Source: Martinezella rhizogenes (lineage in GTDB: Bacteria > Pseudomonadota > Alphaproteobacteria > Rhizobiales > Rhizobiaceae). From it: a stretch of DNA of 64,000 nucleotides. Positions 1 to 11,152 of this stretch are shown here, one piece after another. A program made the translations under genes and the position numbers. A model generated the notes under the pieces. The model saw nothing but the letters and a program-made list of their open reading frames with translations. It was not told where the DNA came from and made no database searches. Each line of letters opens with the position of its first letter. The first letter of the stretch is position 1. The stretch lies in the NCBI GenBank assembly GCA_013322215.1, contig JAAMEZ010000050.1, forward strand, positions 124,001 through 188,000, read 5' to 3'.

Positions 1-88
1 CAGGGCGGGAATCAAAACACGCCTGTGTGAGCGTTTCGTTAACGCAAAAAGGCCGAAATCCAAACTGTTTTCAAAATGGATGGAACAA

Positions 89-571
89 TCACACCCGGTG
101 GTAGGGATGGCCGGAGAGGATAGTTACGGCTCGGTAGAGCTGTTCGGCAATGAGGATGCGCACGAGCTGGTGCGGCCAGGTCAATTTGCCGAGGCATATG
201 GTCATGTCGGCCTTGTCGTAGAGGGAGGGGTCGAGACCATCGGCGCCGCCGATCGCGATCGTCAGGTCGCGCTTGCCCTGATCGCGGTATGTCCCGAGCA
301 TGGCGGCGAAGGCTTCGCTGTCGAGCGCCTTGCCGCGTTCGTCGAGAAGAATGAGGACGCTGCCTTCCGGATGCGCCTTTTGCAAGAGGCCCGCCTCTTC
401 GCGCTTGCGGGTTTCGCTATTGGAGGCGCGGCTTTCGGCAACCTCGGTCATACGTGCCATTTCCAGGCCAATGGCTGGTCCGGCCTTGGCGAAACGGTCG
501 AGATAACGAGCCGCAAGATCCTTTTCCGGGCCGGCTTTCAGCCGTCCCACCGCAAAAAGACCTATCCGCAT
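89..571 (-). CDS. rlmH: 23S rRNA (pseudouridine1915-N3)-methyltransferase RlmH
   Basis: SPOUT-class methyltransferase that uses S-adenosylmethionine to methylate pseudouridine 1915 in helix 69 of 23S rRNA in assembled ribosomes. The 160-residue product has the usual family length. It shows the family's N-terminal MRIGLFAVGRLK strand, the central LDERGKALDSEAFA segment, and the C-terminal knot region with IAIGGADGL and LTWPHQLVRILIAEQLYRA followed by HPYHR. An in-frame ATG lies four codons upstream, but MRIGLFAVG is the family start. It is the last gene of the minus-strand group, about 100 bases after rsfS, an arrangement usual in rhizobia. Confidence 0.96.
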   Translation of the reverse strand: MRIGLFAVGRLKAGPEKDLAARYLDRFAKAGPAIGLEMARMTEVAESRASNSETRKREEAGLLQKAHPEGSVLILLDERGKALDSEAFAAMLGTYRDQGKRDLTIAIGGADGLDPSLYDKADMTICLGKLTWPHQLVRILIAEQLYRAVTILSGHPYHRV

Positions 572-686
572 TCCCGCTCCCAACCGTATCCGCCGTCATG
601 GCGGCACAATACAAAACTCTTGCCGGAGGCTCATCTCCGGCGATGTAAAGCTGCCAACCGGGCCGGGAAAGCGTTCCTGACGTCCG

Positions 687-1100
687 TTAGTGCAGCGTGC
701 CTTCGTCGAGATCGGGTGCTGCCCACATCTTTTCGATGTTGTAGAACTCGCGAATCTCCGGTCGGAAGACATGAACGATAATGTCGCCGGTGTCGATCAA
801 CACCCAGTCGCCGCCATCAAGACCTTCGACGCGGGCATTGCCAAAACCCTCGTCCTTGAGATCGGTCATGAGATGGTCGGCAATCGCCAAGACATGGCGG
901 TTCGATCGGCCGGAGACGACGACCATGTAGTCTCCAAGCGCAGACTTGCCAGCAATGTCGATGGTGACGATATTTTCGGCCTTGGAGTCCTCGAGGCTTA
1001 CGAGGACGGCTTGCAGGGCGCGGGCAGCGGCATCGGCGCCACGTTCCGAGCTCTTCGGGATAACGACAGGCGTTCTTCCCTTGGCGTGTACTGTTGTCAG
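687..1100 (-). CDS. rsfS: Ribosomal silencing factor RsfS (Iojap family)
   Basis: Binds ribosomal protein L14 and blocks 30S-50S joining when nutrients run short. The conserved core is visible: LEDSKAENIVTIDIAGKSALGDYMVVVSGRSNRHV, here given in pieces as LEDSKAENIVTIDI, GKSALGDYMVV and SGRSNRHV, then GDWVLIDTGDIIVHVF and REFYNIEKMW near the C-terminus. The start is uncertain. Homology suggests the protein begins at TTVHAKGR, where the codon is CTG (1098-1100) with an AAGGAAGG ribosome-binding site seven bases upstream. In-frame GTG (1133) and ATG (1157, 1175) codons are the conventional alternatives. It lies just upstream of rlmH on the same strand. Confidence 0.93.
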   Translation of the reverse strand: MTTVHAKGRTPVVIPKSSERGADAAARALQAVLVSLEDSKAENIVTIDIAGKSALGDYMVVVSGRSNRHVLAIADHLMTDLKDEGFGNARVEGLDGGDWVLIDTGDIIVHVFRPEIREFYNIEKMWAAPDLDEGTLH

Positions 1101-1292
1101 TGCTCTTCCTTCCTTGAGTAACAGAACATGCACGTAAGTGATCTGAGTCGACCACATGACAAAGATAGGCATCAAAGCATTAAGGTTTCAAGACGCTGGC
1201 GGCCATCTTGAGGCGTTGAAGACAAGGATTTGTGTCCGAATAGGGCGCTTTCGCACCAGATATGGGTGAATATCCGTCGCGGAGGCCAAAAA

Positions 1293-1592
1293 TCAGCCTT
1301 CCGGGCTCACTCCGTCGACAAGGATGAGGTTGCGGCTGAGGGCCTGATCGCGGACTTCGAGAGCATGTGCGTATTCCGGCGATCGATACCAGGCTTTCGC
1401 CCGTGCCAAGTCAGGAAATTCCACGATCACGATCGCTCGCGGCGACCAATCGCCCTCCAGCTTTTCGATCGGGCCGCCGCGGACTAGATAATGCCCGCCA
1501 TGATCGGCGATGGATGCTGCCGCGCGGGTCCGGTAGGTCTCGAAAGCCTCGGCATCCCTGACGGTGACGTCGGAAATGATATAGGCCGGCAT
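1293..1592 (-). CDS. DUF1330 family protein
   Basis: A 99-residue protein of the DUF1330 dimeric alpha/beta-barrel (ferredoxin-like) family. No reaction is established for the family. The signature is visible: MPAYIISDVTVRDAEAFETY at the start, GGHYLVRGG, the strand AIVIVEFPDLARAKAWYRSPEY, and the closing RNLILVDGV. The ATG is supported by a strong AGGAGG site a few bases upstream, so the 18 residues encoded further upstream are not part of it. It stands alone, divergent from the modE-like gene. Confidence 0.9.
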   Translation of the reverse strand: MPAYIISDVTVRDAEAFETYRTRAAASIADHGGHYLVRGGPIEKLEGDWSPRAIVIVEFPDLARAKAWYRSPEYAHALEVRDQALSRNLILVDGVSPEG

Positions 1593-1765
1593 CGATCTCC
1601 TCCTCTCAAAAACCGAGGCCCGCGCGTTTCTTGTTCGGCGCGCCAATGTGCTTTCATATGGAAGATCAGATAGGCCGACGCTGCGGCTTGTCCATTTCCC
1701 GCCGGCATGTACAGCCGGACGAAGGCCGCGTATACACTAGGCAGACCTCAAACTTTACAGATGCC

Positions 1766-2149
1766 ATGACAGATGCTCCGCAGCCACCGTTGAAGCCCAT
1801 CCTCCGCATCAGCTTTTCGGGGCAGGACCGGCTCGGGCGTGGCAAGATGGAGCTCCTTGAGCATATTCAGGAGACCGGCTCGATCTCGGCGGCTGGCCGC
1901 GCCATGGATATGTCCTATCGCCGGGCGTGGCTGCTCATCAGCGAATTGAACCATATGTTCCGCGAGCCGGTCGTCGAATCGCAGCGTGGCGGCCAGAAGG
2001 GCGGCGGAGCGGCACTGACGCCATTCGGCGAGGAATTACTACGGCGCTTCCGCGGCATGGAAACGACGCTGCGTGCAGCGATAGCCGATGACCTGAACTG
2101 GCTCGAGGTCAATCGCAGCTCAGCCGAGGCTTCTTCGGAAAAATCCTGA
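1766..2149 (+). CDS. ModE-type winged-helix regulator (short form)
   Basis: A 127-residue DNA-binding protein made essentially of the LysR-type winged helix found at the N-terminus of ModE. Visible elements are RLGRGKMELLEHIQETGSIS, AAGRAMDMSYRRAWLLISEL, the GGQKGGGAALT wing and FGEELLRRFR. The C-terminal molybdate-binding (TOBE/Mop) domains of full ModE are absent, so molybdate sensing, if any, must differ from E. coli. The reading frame is open further upstream, but MTDAPQPPLKPILRIS is the plausible start. Its stop is immediately followed by the stop of the oppositely oriented modC, which links it to the mod genes. Probable regulator of modABC. Confidence 0.85.
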   Translation: MTDAPQPPLKPILRISFSGQDRLGRGKMELLEHIQETGSISAAGRAMDMSYRRAWLLISELNHMFREPVVESQRGGQKGGGAALTPFGEELLRRFRGMETTLRAAIADDLNWLEVNRSSAEASSEKS

Positions 2150-3223
2150 TTAATGCTCGAGTGCCACGGTCTTGATGACTGCATGGATCGGCAGGCCGAC
2201 CCGCAATCCCATCCGCTCGGCCGAGAATTGTGTGATGCGGGCGGTGACGATGTCGCCGCCACAATCGACCCTGACCTCTGCCGTTCCGTCGGCGGCCGTA
2301 CCGATCCCCAACACTTTGCCGTCGAGAATATTCAGGGCGCTCAGGCCCTCCGGCCGCGTCGTTGCCAGCATGACGTCCCGGGCAGGAATATGGACGCGCA
2401 CGGTTTTGCCGACGGCTGCCGCCTGACCCGGCACAACGAGCTTTGCCGCCTTCAGCGCGACAACGGTCAGGTGATGACGATCGTCCATCGATTCCACGCG
2501 GCCTTCGAGCAGCACGCCGGCTTCGCGGCGATCGGCGGCCAGCGGGCCGGAGAGCTGGCTGAAGATGTCGACGGCAGCACCGATCGTCTCGACCTTGCCG
2601 TCGCGCATAACGACGACGCGGTTGGCAAGCCGCGCCACCTCGGCGATGGAGTGGCTGACATAGATGATCGGGATCTTCGTCTCGTCGCGCAGCCGTTCGA
2701 GATAGGGAAGGATTTCCGCCTTGCGGGCCTCGTCGAGCGCGGCGAGCGGCTCGTCCATCAACAGCAGCCGCGGTGAGGACAGCAGGGCGCGACCGATCGC
2801 GACGCGCTGTTTCTCGCCGCCGGAGAGCTTTGCCGGCCGCCGGTCGAGCAGAGCTGAAATGCCAAGGAGATCGACGACACCGTCAAAGCTCTCGCTGCGT
2901 TCGCTCTTAGGCGCAAACCAGCGGCCGTAATTGAGGTTCTGCCGCACGGACAGGTGCGGAAACAGCCGCGCCTCCTGAAAGACATAGCCGAAGCGACGGC
3001 GGTGGCGCGGCACGAAGATCTGTCTGCCTGTATCGGCAAGCACCGTGCCGTCGAGGCTAATCCGGCCTTGATCCGGCCGGATGAGGCCGGCAATGATGCG
3101 GATGATCGACGTCTTGCCGGAGCCGGAGCGGCCGAAAAGGGCGGTTACGCCGCCTTCCGATGTGAATGAAGCCTCCAGCGAAAAGGCGCCGAGGCGATGA
3201 CGAATATCGACGGAGAGCGTCAT
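2150..3223 (-). CDS. modC: Molybdate ABC transporter ATP-binding protein ModC
   Basis: Cytoplasmic ATPase that powers ModB for molybdate (and tungstate) uptake. The 357 residues include a Walker A motif (GRSGSGKT, about residues 31-38), a Q-loop in [12 protein letters not shown], the signature [15 protein letters not shown], and Walker [13 protein letters not shown] followed by an H-loop in VSHSIAEV. The last ~65 residues (STALNILDG-like repeat with [22 protein letters not shown] split here as GKVLGIGTA and [10 protein letters not shown]) form the TOBE/Mop molybdate-binding domain typical of ModC. Its start overlaps the end of modB by four bases, so the two are translationally coupled. Confidence 0.95.
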   Translation of the reverse strand: MTLSVDIRHRLGAFSLEASFTSEGGVTALFGRSGSGKTSIIRIIAGLIRPDQGRISLDGTVLADTGRQIFVPRHRRRFGYVFQEARLFPHLSVRQNLNYGRWFAPKSERSESFDGVVDLLGISALLDRRPAKLSGGEKQRVAIGRALLSSPRLLLMDEPLAALDEARKAEILPYLERLRDETKIPIIYVSHSIAEVARLANRVVVMRDGKVETIGAAVDIFSQLSGPLAADRREAGVLLEGRVESMDDRHHLTVVALKAAKLVVPGQAAAVGKTVRVHIPARDVMLATTRPEGLSALNILDGKVLGIGTAADGTAEVRVDCGGDIVTARITQFSAERMGLRVGLPIHAVIKTVALEH

Positions 3224-3954
3224 TCGAAATCCACCCTCCGACCGGCGAGATAGGCGAGGAATTCCGAGGCGAGCAGGGCCGCCATGGAAATGATGATGGC
3301 GACGATGGTGAGCCGCATGGCGCCGGCATCGCCGCCCGGAACCTGGGTGAAGGTGTAGATGGCCGACGACAGCGTCTGAGTCTCGCCGGGAATGTTGGAG
3401 ACGAAGGTGACGGTGGCGCCGAACTCGCCCATGGCCTTGGCGAAGGAGAGGATCATGCCGGCGATGATGCCGGGCAGGATCAGCGGCAGGGTCACCGTTG
3501 TAAAAGTCCAGATGGGGCTGGCGCCGAGCGTGCCGGCGGCTTCCTCAAGCTTGCGGTCGACGGCTTCGATCGACAGGCGAATGCTTCGGACCATCAGCGG
3601 AAAGCCCATAACGCCACAGGCGAGCGCCGCGCCCGTCCAGCGGAAGGAGAAGACGAGGCCGAGATATTGCTCGAACAATGCACCGATCGGTCCCTTGCGA
3701 CCGAAGAGAATGAGAAGGATGAAGCCCGTGACGACGGGCGGCAGGATCAGCGGCAGGTGAATGAGGCCGTTGAGGATCGACTTGCCCCAGAAGCGGCCAC
3801 GCGCAAGCAGGTATGCGGCAGCGATGCCAAAGGGCAGGCTCACCAGCATGGCGACGATGGACACGCGCAGGCTCAGCTCTATGGCCGTCCATTCGTCGCT
3901 GCTCAAACTCAATGCTTCCAAGCTCTGCCCCTTAAAACATCTCAGGCCCGCCAT
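3220..3954 (-). CDS. modB: Molybdate ABC transporter permease ModB
   Basis: Inner-membrane permease of the molybdate importer, 244 residues with about five transmembrane helices. The cytoplasmic EAA loop that docks on ModC reads [15 protein letters not shown] followed by [15 protein letters not shown]. The conserved [16 protein letters not shown] helix and the AMGEFGAT segment are characteristic of ModB. It sits between modA and modC. About 150 bases separate it from modA, and that interval contains a palindromic intergenic repeat. Confidence 0.94.
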   Translation of the reverse strand: MAGLRCFKGQSLEALSLSSDEWTAIELSLRVSIVAMLVSLPFGIAAAYLLARGRFWGKSILNGLIHLPLILPPVVTGFILLILFGRKGPIGALFEQYLGLVFSFRWTGAALACGVMGFPLMVRSIRLSIEAVDRKLEEAAGTLGASPIWTFTTVTLPLILPGIIAGMILSFAKAMGEFGATVTFVSNIPGETQTLSSAIYTFTQVPGGDAGAMRLTIVAIIISMAALLASEFLAYLAGRRVDFE

Positions 3955-3992
3955 GGTCGGCGAGCCTGATATCGAACCTCATACCTGACTAA

Positions 3993-4091
3993 AGCATTTC
4001 CAGGAAAAGTGCGCAGCGGTTTTCCGTCTGGAATGCGTAAGCAAGCAGGAAAATAGAGCGTTTTCGCGATTCGCAGAAAAGCGGAAATGCT
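3993..4091. repeat. Rhizobial-type intergenic palindromic repeat between modB and modA
   Basis: The arms AGCATTTCC (3993-4001) and GGAAATGCT (4083-4091) form a long dyad. Inside are smaller palindromic parts around AAAAGTGCGCAGCGGTTTT. Mosaic elements of this kind occur dispersed in rhizobial intergenic regions. Similar fragments lie near 58.35, 58.95 and 60.70 kb in this window. It could shape modA/modBC message stability. Confidence 0.6.
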
Positions 4092-4107
4092 CCAACGGTG
4101 ATGAAGA

Positions 4108-4905
4108 TCACTGCTTCAGGATGGTGAAGCCCTCATGCTCGAAGAAGGGAACAGCCTCAGCCGATTTCAGATAGTCGAAATAGGCTTGTACCTCCGGGTT
4201 CTTGCTGCTGGCGGTGATGGCGAAGGGGTAGACGATCGGCGGGTGGCTGTCTGCAGGGAAGGTGCCGACGACGGCAACGCCCGGATCGGCCGAGACGTCG
4301 GTCTGGTAGACGATGCCATAGGGGGCTTCGCCGCGCGAAACGAGCGCGAGTGCGGCGCGAACGCTTTCAGCACCGGCAACCTTCTTTTCGACCGACGCCC
4401 AGACGCCGAGCTTTTCGAGCGCGGACTTGCCGTATTTGCCGGCCGGCACCGATTCCGGCTGGCCGATCGCCAGACGACCGTCGCCGAGCAGGGCGGCGAG
4501 GTCAAAGCCTTGCTTGATCTCGACCGGCTTGGCCTTGTCCTTGGCGGCGACCAAAACGAGCTTGTTGCCGAGGAGGTTTACCGGGCTGTCATCCTTGATC
4601 AGCTTCTTGCCTGCGACATAGTCCATCCAGTTGGTGTCGGCTGAAATGAAGACATCGGCGGGTGCGCCGTTTTCAAGCTGCTTGGCGAGCGGTCCGCTCG
4701 CTGCATAGGAGACGGTGACTTCCTTGCCGGTTTCCTTGGTGAAGGCGGCATCGGCATTGTCGAGCGCATTCTTCATGCTGGCGGCGGCAAAAACGACGAT
4801 CTTGTCGGCGGCGAGCGCCGGCGTCGGAATGACCGAAAGGCCGAGCCATGCGGCTGATACTGCGGCAGTTGCAAGCTTGATCCATTGGCGTCGGCTGGTG
4901 GTCAT
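4108..4905 (-). CDS. modA: Molybdate-binding periplasmic protein ModA
   Basis: Periplasmic receptor that delivers molybdate or tungstate to ModBC. The N-terminus MTTSRRQWIKLATAAV is twin-arginine-like, followed by a hydrophobic stretch and an ALA-AD cleavage site. The mature protein starts DKIVVFAAASMKNAL (type II binding-protein signature with oxyanion-binding serines). It continues with YAASGPLAKQLENGAPADVF, VLVAAKD-like strands, and AIGQPESVPAGKYGKSALEKLG, all typical of ModA. The start used is the ATG with GGGGAG upstream; another in-frame ATG lies nine codons earlier. It is the first gene of the modABC operon. Confidence 0.95.
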   Translation of the reverse strand: MTTSRRQWIKLATAAVSAAWLGLSVIPTPALAADKIVVFAAASMKNALDNADAAFTKETGKEVTVSYAASGPLAKQLENGAPADVFISADTNWMDYVAGKKLIKDDSPVNLLGNKLVLVAAKDKAKPVEIKQGFDLAALLGDGRLAIGQPESVPAGKYGKSALEKLGVWASVEKKVAGAESVRAALALVSRGEAPYGIVYQTDVSADPGVAVVGTFPADSHPPIVYPFAITASSKNPEVQAYFDYLKSAEAVPFFEHEGFTILKQ

Positions 4906-4971
4906 TTCAATTCTCCCCAAAGATGTCGACATGTTTCGAGAGATATAACGACACGCGAGGCTTGACTAGGG

Positions 4972-5007
4972 GATGTATCTGCAAAAATACATCGCGATAT
5001 AATCGCG
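4972..5007. promoter_or_regulatory. Candidate ModE/molybdate operator upstream of modA
   Basis: Two adjoining dyads lie about 70-100 bases upstream of modA. GATGTAT and ATACATC (4972-4978 / 4987-4993) are separated by eight bases. The perfect palindrome CGCGAT-ATA-ATCGCG (4993-5007) shares one base with the first dyad. Nearby at 4942-4951 is ATATAACGA, identical to a half site of the E. coli ModE box. The position fits repression of modABC by the ModE-type protein encoded at 1766-2149. The binding is inferred. Confidence 0.45.
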
Positions 5008-5307
5008 TAACCCCACGAATTCTATCGATTTTCCGTAGCGCGGCGCATATGAAGGACATTTGGCATTACAAAAATGCATGACTGGATTCGCCCAGCGACT
5101 TGGCGAACGCTCACGAAGCAAGACGTAACGTTACGAACCGTGCGATTGCGGGCTTTTATCGCCGTCGTTCGATTCCGGCAGCGAAAATCCGAGCGCCGCG
5201 AATCTGCAAAAGAAGCGTTTTTTGGGCAGTTATTTTTCATAGCCATGTCCACAGTGCATTGCTGCATTGCGCAATCGATCATTTATCAATCGGTAAAATC
5301 TGGTAAA

Positions 5308-5440
5308 ACATAATCATCGAAACGGCGATCTCCTCCTCCCAATGCCGTTCGATATGGATCAGCAACTCTCCTCCTCCCAGTTGCTGATCAGGTTCAAAAG
5401 CCCGACGCATCCTCCTCCCGCGTCGGGCTTTTTATTTTCC
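5308..5440 (+). ncRNA. alpha-r14-type small RNA with three anti-Shine-Dalgarno loops (NfeR1-like)
   Basis: Three consecutive hairpins each expose the same CTCCTCCC loop. Hairpin 1 has stem 5317-5326 / 5344-5352. Hairpin 2 has the perfect stem GATCAGCAACT / AGTTGCTGATC (5357-5367 / 5379-5389). Hairpin 3 has the stem AAAGCCCGACGC / GCGTCGGGCTTT (5397-5408 / 5420-5431) and runs into a T-rich tail, making a Rho-independent terminator. This architecture matches the rhizobial alpha-r14 family, trans-acting RNAs that pair with ribosome-binding sites. Transcription reads toward the 3' end of nadD. The exact 5' end is estimated. Confidence 0.85.
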
Positions 5441-5466
5441 AGATTTTCCTGAAAAAATTGGCGGAA

Positions 5467-6048
5467 TTATTGTGCGGCGCGCAAGGCGGTCGAGCTGAGA
5501 GCCGAACGCGGTCCATGGATGAAGGTCCAGGCCGGCGCACGCTTCTTCCAAAGCACGCGGGCGTCATCCTCATCCACGCGAGCATAGTGGAAGGTCTTCG
5601 CCATCTTGGCCGAGAGATAGGAGAGCGTCGATCCTGGCCGGTCTATAACGGCGATCGGGAAGGTGCGGGCGATCTCTTCCCACTTTTGCCAGCGATGGAA
5701 CGTATTCAGGCTGTCGGCGCCCATGATCCAGATGAAATGGACCTGGCGGTTGCGCGCTTTCACATGCGCCAGCGTATTGGCGGTGTAGCTCATGCCCAGC
5801 GTCTGCTCGAATGCCGTCACCTTGATGCGCGGATCGTGGAGAAGCTGCTCGCTGAGCGCGATGCGTTCGGCAAGCGGCGCCAGATGATTCCGGCTCTTCA
5901 GCGGGTTGCCCGGCGTCACCATCCACCAGAGCTGGTCAAGGCCGAGACGGCGAAGGGCGATCTCGGCGACCAGTGCATGACCGCGATGCGGCGGGTTGAA
6001 AGATCCGCCGAAAAGACCGACCACCATGCCGCGCTCGGCATGGGGCAT
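5467..6048 (-). CDS. nadD: Nicotinate-nucleotide adenylyltransferase NadD
   Basis: Transfers AMP from ATP to nicotinate mononucleotide in NAD synthesis. The nucleotidyltransferase fold is clear: VVGLFGGSFNPPHRGH contains the GSFNPPHxGH ATP-binding motif. The family's substrate region WWMVTPGNPLKS follows, then FIWIMGADSLNTFHRWQKW. The closing IHGPRSALSSTALRA contains the ISSTxIR-like ATP motif. The frame stays open upstream into proA, but that extension is antifamily, so the start used is MPHAERGM, giving 193 residues. MVVGLFGG (6027) is possible. It follows proA by about 40 bases in the obgE-proB-proA-nadD operon. Confidence 0.95.
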   Translation of the reverse strand: MPHAERGMVVGLFGGSFNPPHRGHALVAEIALRRLGLDQLWWMVTPGNPLKSRNHLAPLAERIALSEQLLHDPRIKVTAFEQTLGMSYTANTLAHVKARNRQVHFIWIMGADSLNTFHRWQKWEEIARTFPIAVIDRPGSTLSYLSAKMAKTFHYARVDEDDARVLWKKRAPAWTFIHGPRSALSSTALRAAQ

Positions 6049-6085
6049 GCGCAGATAGCGTTGATCGACCTCTTCTTTCAGCACG

Positions 6086-7361
6086 TCAGGGCCGTATCTG
6101 TCCGGTGCCGCGAACGCGATATTTGAAGGAGGTAAGCTGCTCGACGCCAACAGGCCCGCGCGCATGCATCTTGCCGGTGGCGATGCCGATTTCCGCGCCC
6201 ATGCCGAATTCGCCGCCATCGGCAAATTGGGTCGAGGCATTGTGCAGCAGGATCGCCGAATCGATCTCGGTGAAGAAGCGTTCGACAACAGCCGGGTCCT
6301 CGGCGATCACCGCCTCGGTATGGTTCGACGAATATCTGTCGATATGGGCGATTGCGCCGGAGATGCCGTCAACCAGGGCCACCGAGATGATCGCGGCGAG
6401 ATATTCCGTCGTCCAATCTTCCTCGGTTGCGGCCTTGAGGCCAGGTGCAAGCTCGAGCACGTCAGCCGAGGCGCGGATTTCGCAGCCTGCCGCGGCAAGG
6501 CCGTCGAGCAGCGGCTTCAGGTGGGTGGAAGCGACCTTCTTGTCGACCAGCAGCGTTTCGGCGGCGCCGCAAATGCCTGTGCGGCGCATCTTGGCGTTGA
6601 CGACGATGGATTTCGCCATCTCCAGATCGGCCGAAGCATCGACATAGATGTGGCAGAGGCCTTCGAGGTGGGCAAAGACCGGCACGCGCGCCTCGGTCTG
6701 AACGCGGGCAACGAGGCTCTTGCCGCCGCGCGGCACGATGACGTCGATATTGCCTTCCAGCCCACGCAGCATGGCGCCGACGGCGGCCCGATCGCTGACG
6801 GGCACGAGCTGGATCGCGTGTTCCGGCAGGTCCGCCGCCTTCAACCCTTCGACGAGGCAATCGTGGATCGCCTGCGAGGAGCGGCGCGAATCGCTGCCGC
6901 AGCGCAGGATCACGGCATTGCCTGCCTTCAGGCACAGCGCGCCGGCATCGGCCGTCACGTTCGGCCGGCTTTCGAAGATGACGCCGATGACGCCGAGCGG
7001 CGTGCGCGTGCGCTCGATTTGCAGGCCGTTCGGGCGATCCCAGGCAGCGATGACTTCACCGACCGGGTCGGCGAGGGCGGCAATCGCGCGGATACCCTCG
7101 GCCATCTCGGCGACGCGCTTGTCGTTCAGCGTCAGGCGATCGACGAAGGAGGCGAGCATGTCCGTGCCTTCGACATCCTTGAGATCCTTGGCGTTTTCAG
7201 CAAGGATATGATCTTTGCGGGCCAGAATGGCGTCCGCCATGGCATTCAAGGCCTTGTTCTTGTTGTCCGTCGAAGCAAAGGCCAACGGTCGCGACGCAGC
7301 CCGGGCCTTGCGGCCGATATCGTTCATCAGCGCATCGATGTCGGGGCTTTGTGCGACAGTA

Positions 7362-7369
<8 letters not shown>
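6086..7369 (-). CDS. proA: Gamma-glutamyl phosphate reductase ProA
   Basis: NADPH-dependent reductase that converts gamma-glutamyl phosphate to glutamate semialdehyde, the second step of proline synthesis. The 427-residue aldehyde-dehydrogenase-like protein shows [37 protein letters not shown], the VPRGGKSLV loop, and the catalytic-cysteine region [16 protein letters not shown]. The closing [15 protein letters not shown] and [15 protein letters not shown] are also typical. The ATG at 7369 is preferred over 7378 because AAGGA lies at a good distance only for the former. This start overlaps the proB stop by eight bases. Confidence 0.96.
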
Positions 7370-9685
<2,316 letters not shown>

Positions 9686-9902
9686 TCACAAAGGCCTATG
9701 CGCTCTTTTCAATGGCTGCCGCGCCTCACGCATCCAAAAGACGCATCGAGCGGCCGTTTGCCCGTCATGTCGCCTTCGATATAGGCGCTTCGGGCTGAGG
9801 TCAAAGAATATCGTGCGGTTCCAGTGCCATAAAGGGGCGGAACTGCGCGATTGGCATGATGGTCATCGCCGGTTTGACCGGCGACGACCAATTTTCGGAG
9901 CT

Positions 9903-10490
9903 TCAAGCTGCCTGCGAGAGCCGCAGCGCGCCCGGCTTCAACACGGTTTCGATGTGCGGAACCATGGTGTTGCGGGCAAAGCTGTAGATCTCCGAGCAAC
10001 CGATGATCTCGAAGCCGAGCCTCTGCTGCAGCTTCAAGGATGCCGGATTGTCGGCGAAGGCGCCGGAATGAACGGCGACTTCGGGCATGCGACGGGCAAA
10101 GCGCTCAAGCGCTGCCTTAACCGCTTCGGTCATGATGCCGTGCCGCCAGTAGAAGCGGTTCAGCCAGTAACCGAGGTGCCAGCGGCCGTGGCGAAGCTCA
10201 ATGCCGACGCAGCCGATATGAGCGTCATCCCGCTCGGTGATGGCGAGTTCCCAATCCATACCTAGGCCGGAGGTGTGCTCGACCAGCCAGTCGAGCGCAT
10301 CCTGCCGGTCATAGGGCGCGGGGACGCGGGCGAGCATGCGGGTGACGGCGAAATCCGAAAGCGATTCCGCAATCATCTCGGCGTCGCTGAGCCGGTGCGG
10401 ACGCAGCGTCAGTCGTCCGGTCTGGATGACCGGCGTCGGGCCGGGCATCAGGATCCGGGCATCGCGGCGGGTGAGGGCGAGCGCGTTCAT
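9903..10490 (-). CDS. GNAT N-acetyltransferase (RimJ/RimL-like)
   Basis: A 195-residue acetyltransferase of the GNAT fold. The order of motifs is typical: TGRLTLRPHRLSDAEMIAE at the start, then WELAITERDDAHIGCVGIEL, then WHLGYWLNRFYWRHGIMTEA (acetyl-CoA-binding region) and DNPASLKLQQRLGFEIIG. The substrate is unknown; RimJ/RimL-like proteins acetylate protein N-termini, amino acids or small amines. It overlaps the upstream paralogous GNAT gene by four bases, so the pair is co-translated, and it lies about 270 bases upstream of obgE. Confidence 0.9.
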   Translation of the reverse strand: MNALALTRRDARILMPGPTPVIQTGRLTLRPHRLSDAEMIAESLSDFAVTRMLARVPAPYDRQDALDWLVEHTSGLGMDWELAITERDDAHIGCVGIELRHGRWHLGYWLNRFYWRHGIMTEAVKAALERFARRMPEVAVHSGAFADNPASLKLQQRLGFEIIGCSEIYSFARNTMVPHIETVLKPGALRLSQAA

Positions 10491-11122
10491 CTCATGCCTC
10501 CCCAGCTGCGCAACGATATCCAGGTCTTGCGATCAAGCCTGTACCATTCGACCGGCACGGTGCTGCCGAGCGCCAGCGAGGCGGCAAGGCCGGATCCCTG
10601 GAATTGGAAGCCGCACTTCTGCACGACGCGCCGCGATGCGACGTTCATGACCCGGCAACGTGCGTCGATCTGGGCGACGTTTTCGCGCGTGCGGAAGACC
10701 ATATCGATGAGGGCATGGGCGGCTTCGGTGGTGTAGCCTTGGTTCCAGTAGGGCTCGCCCAGCCAGTAACCGATCTCGACCGTATTCGGATCGCTGGTGG
10801 GTTCGACCCCGCAGCACCCGAGAAAGGCGCCGTTGTCGGCTTTGGTAATGGCATAGACGCACTTGCCAATCTCGCCAAGCTTCGTGCGTCGCACGAAATC
10901 GGCGGCATCGGCGATCGTATACGGGTGCGGCATACGCGATACCATTGTGGCGACATTGGCGTTGTTGGCGAGATGGGCAAGGGCGTCGATGTCTTCTTCG
11001 TGGGGCGCGCGCAGAACGAGCCTTTCCGACAGTAAGACAGGGCAATCGGTCCTTAACCGTTCCGGCCTCAGCCGCTCTTCGGGAGACCGCGATTGGCCTT
11101 CCCTTAACAATTCGCCTTGCAT
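10487..11122 (-). CDS. GNAT N-acetyltransferase, paralog of its downstream neighbour
   Basis: A 211-residue GNAT protein. Visible elements are LSERLVLRAPHEEDIDALAH, KCVYAITKADNGAFLGCCGV, VEIGYWLGEPYWNQGYTTEA (acetyl-CoA loop) and NVASRRVVQKCGFQFQGSG. The first 28 residues, rich in R and E, have no family counterpart, so the true start might be further in. It resembles its neighbour in motif order, which suggests an old tandem duplication. It sits between the rplU-rpmA terminator and obgE. Confidence 0.88.
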   Translation of the reverse strand: MQGELLREGQSRSPEERLRPERLRTDCPVLLSERLVLRAPHEEDIDALAHLANNANVATMVSRMPHPYTIADAADFVRRTKLGEIGKCVYAITKADNGAFLGCCGVEPTSDPNTVEIGYWLGEPYWNQGYTTEAAHALIDMVFRTRENVAQIDARCRVMNVASRRVVQKCGFQFQGSGLAASLALGSTVPVEWYRLDRKTWISLRSWGGMR

Positions 11123-11152
11123 GGTTCAGTCCTCCTTGGTTGAGGGTAAAGA

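Noticed and set aside
4906-5307. Molybdenum cofactor riboswitch upstream of modA
   Set aside because: The region shows compact DNA dyads suited to protein binding; I see no extended RNA architecture of that riboswitch class.
6049-6288. N-terminal extension of NadD
   Set aside because: It overlaps the proA 3' end in another frame and lacks family similarity; NadD starts near MPHAERGM.
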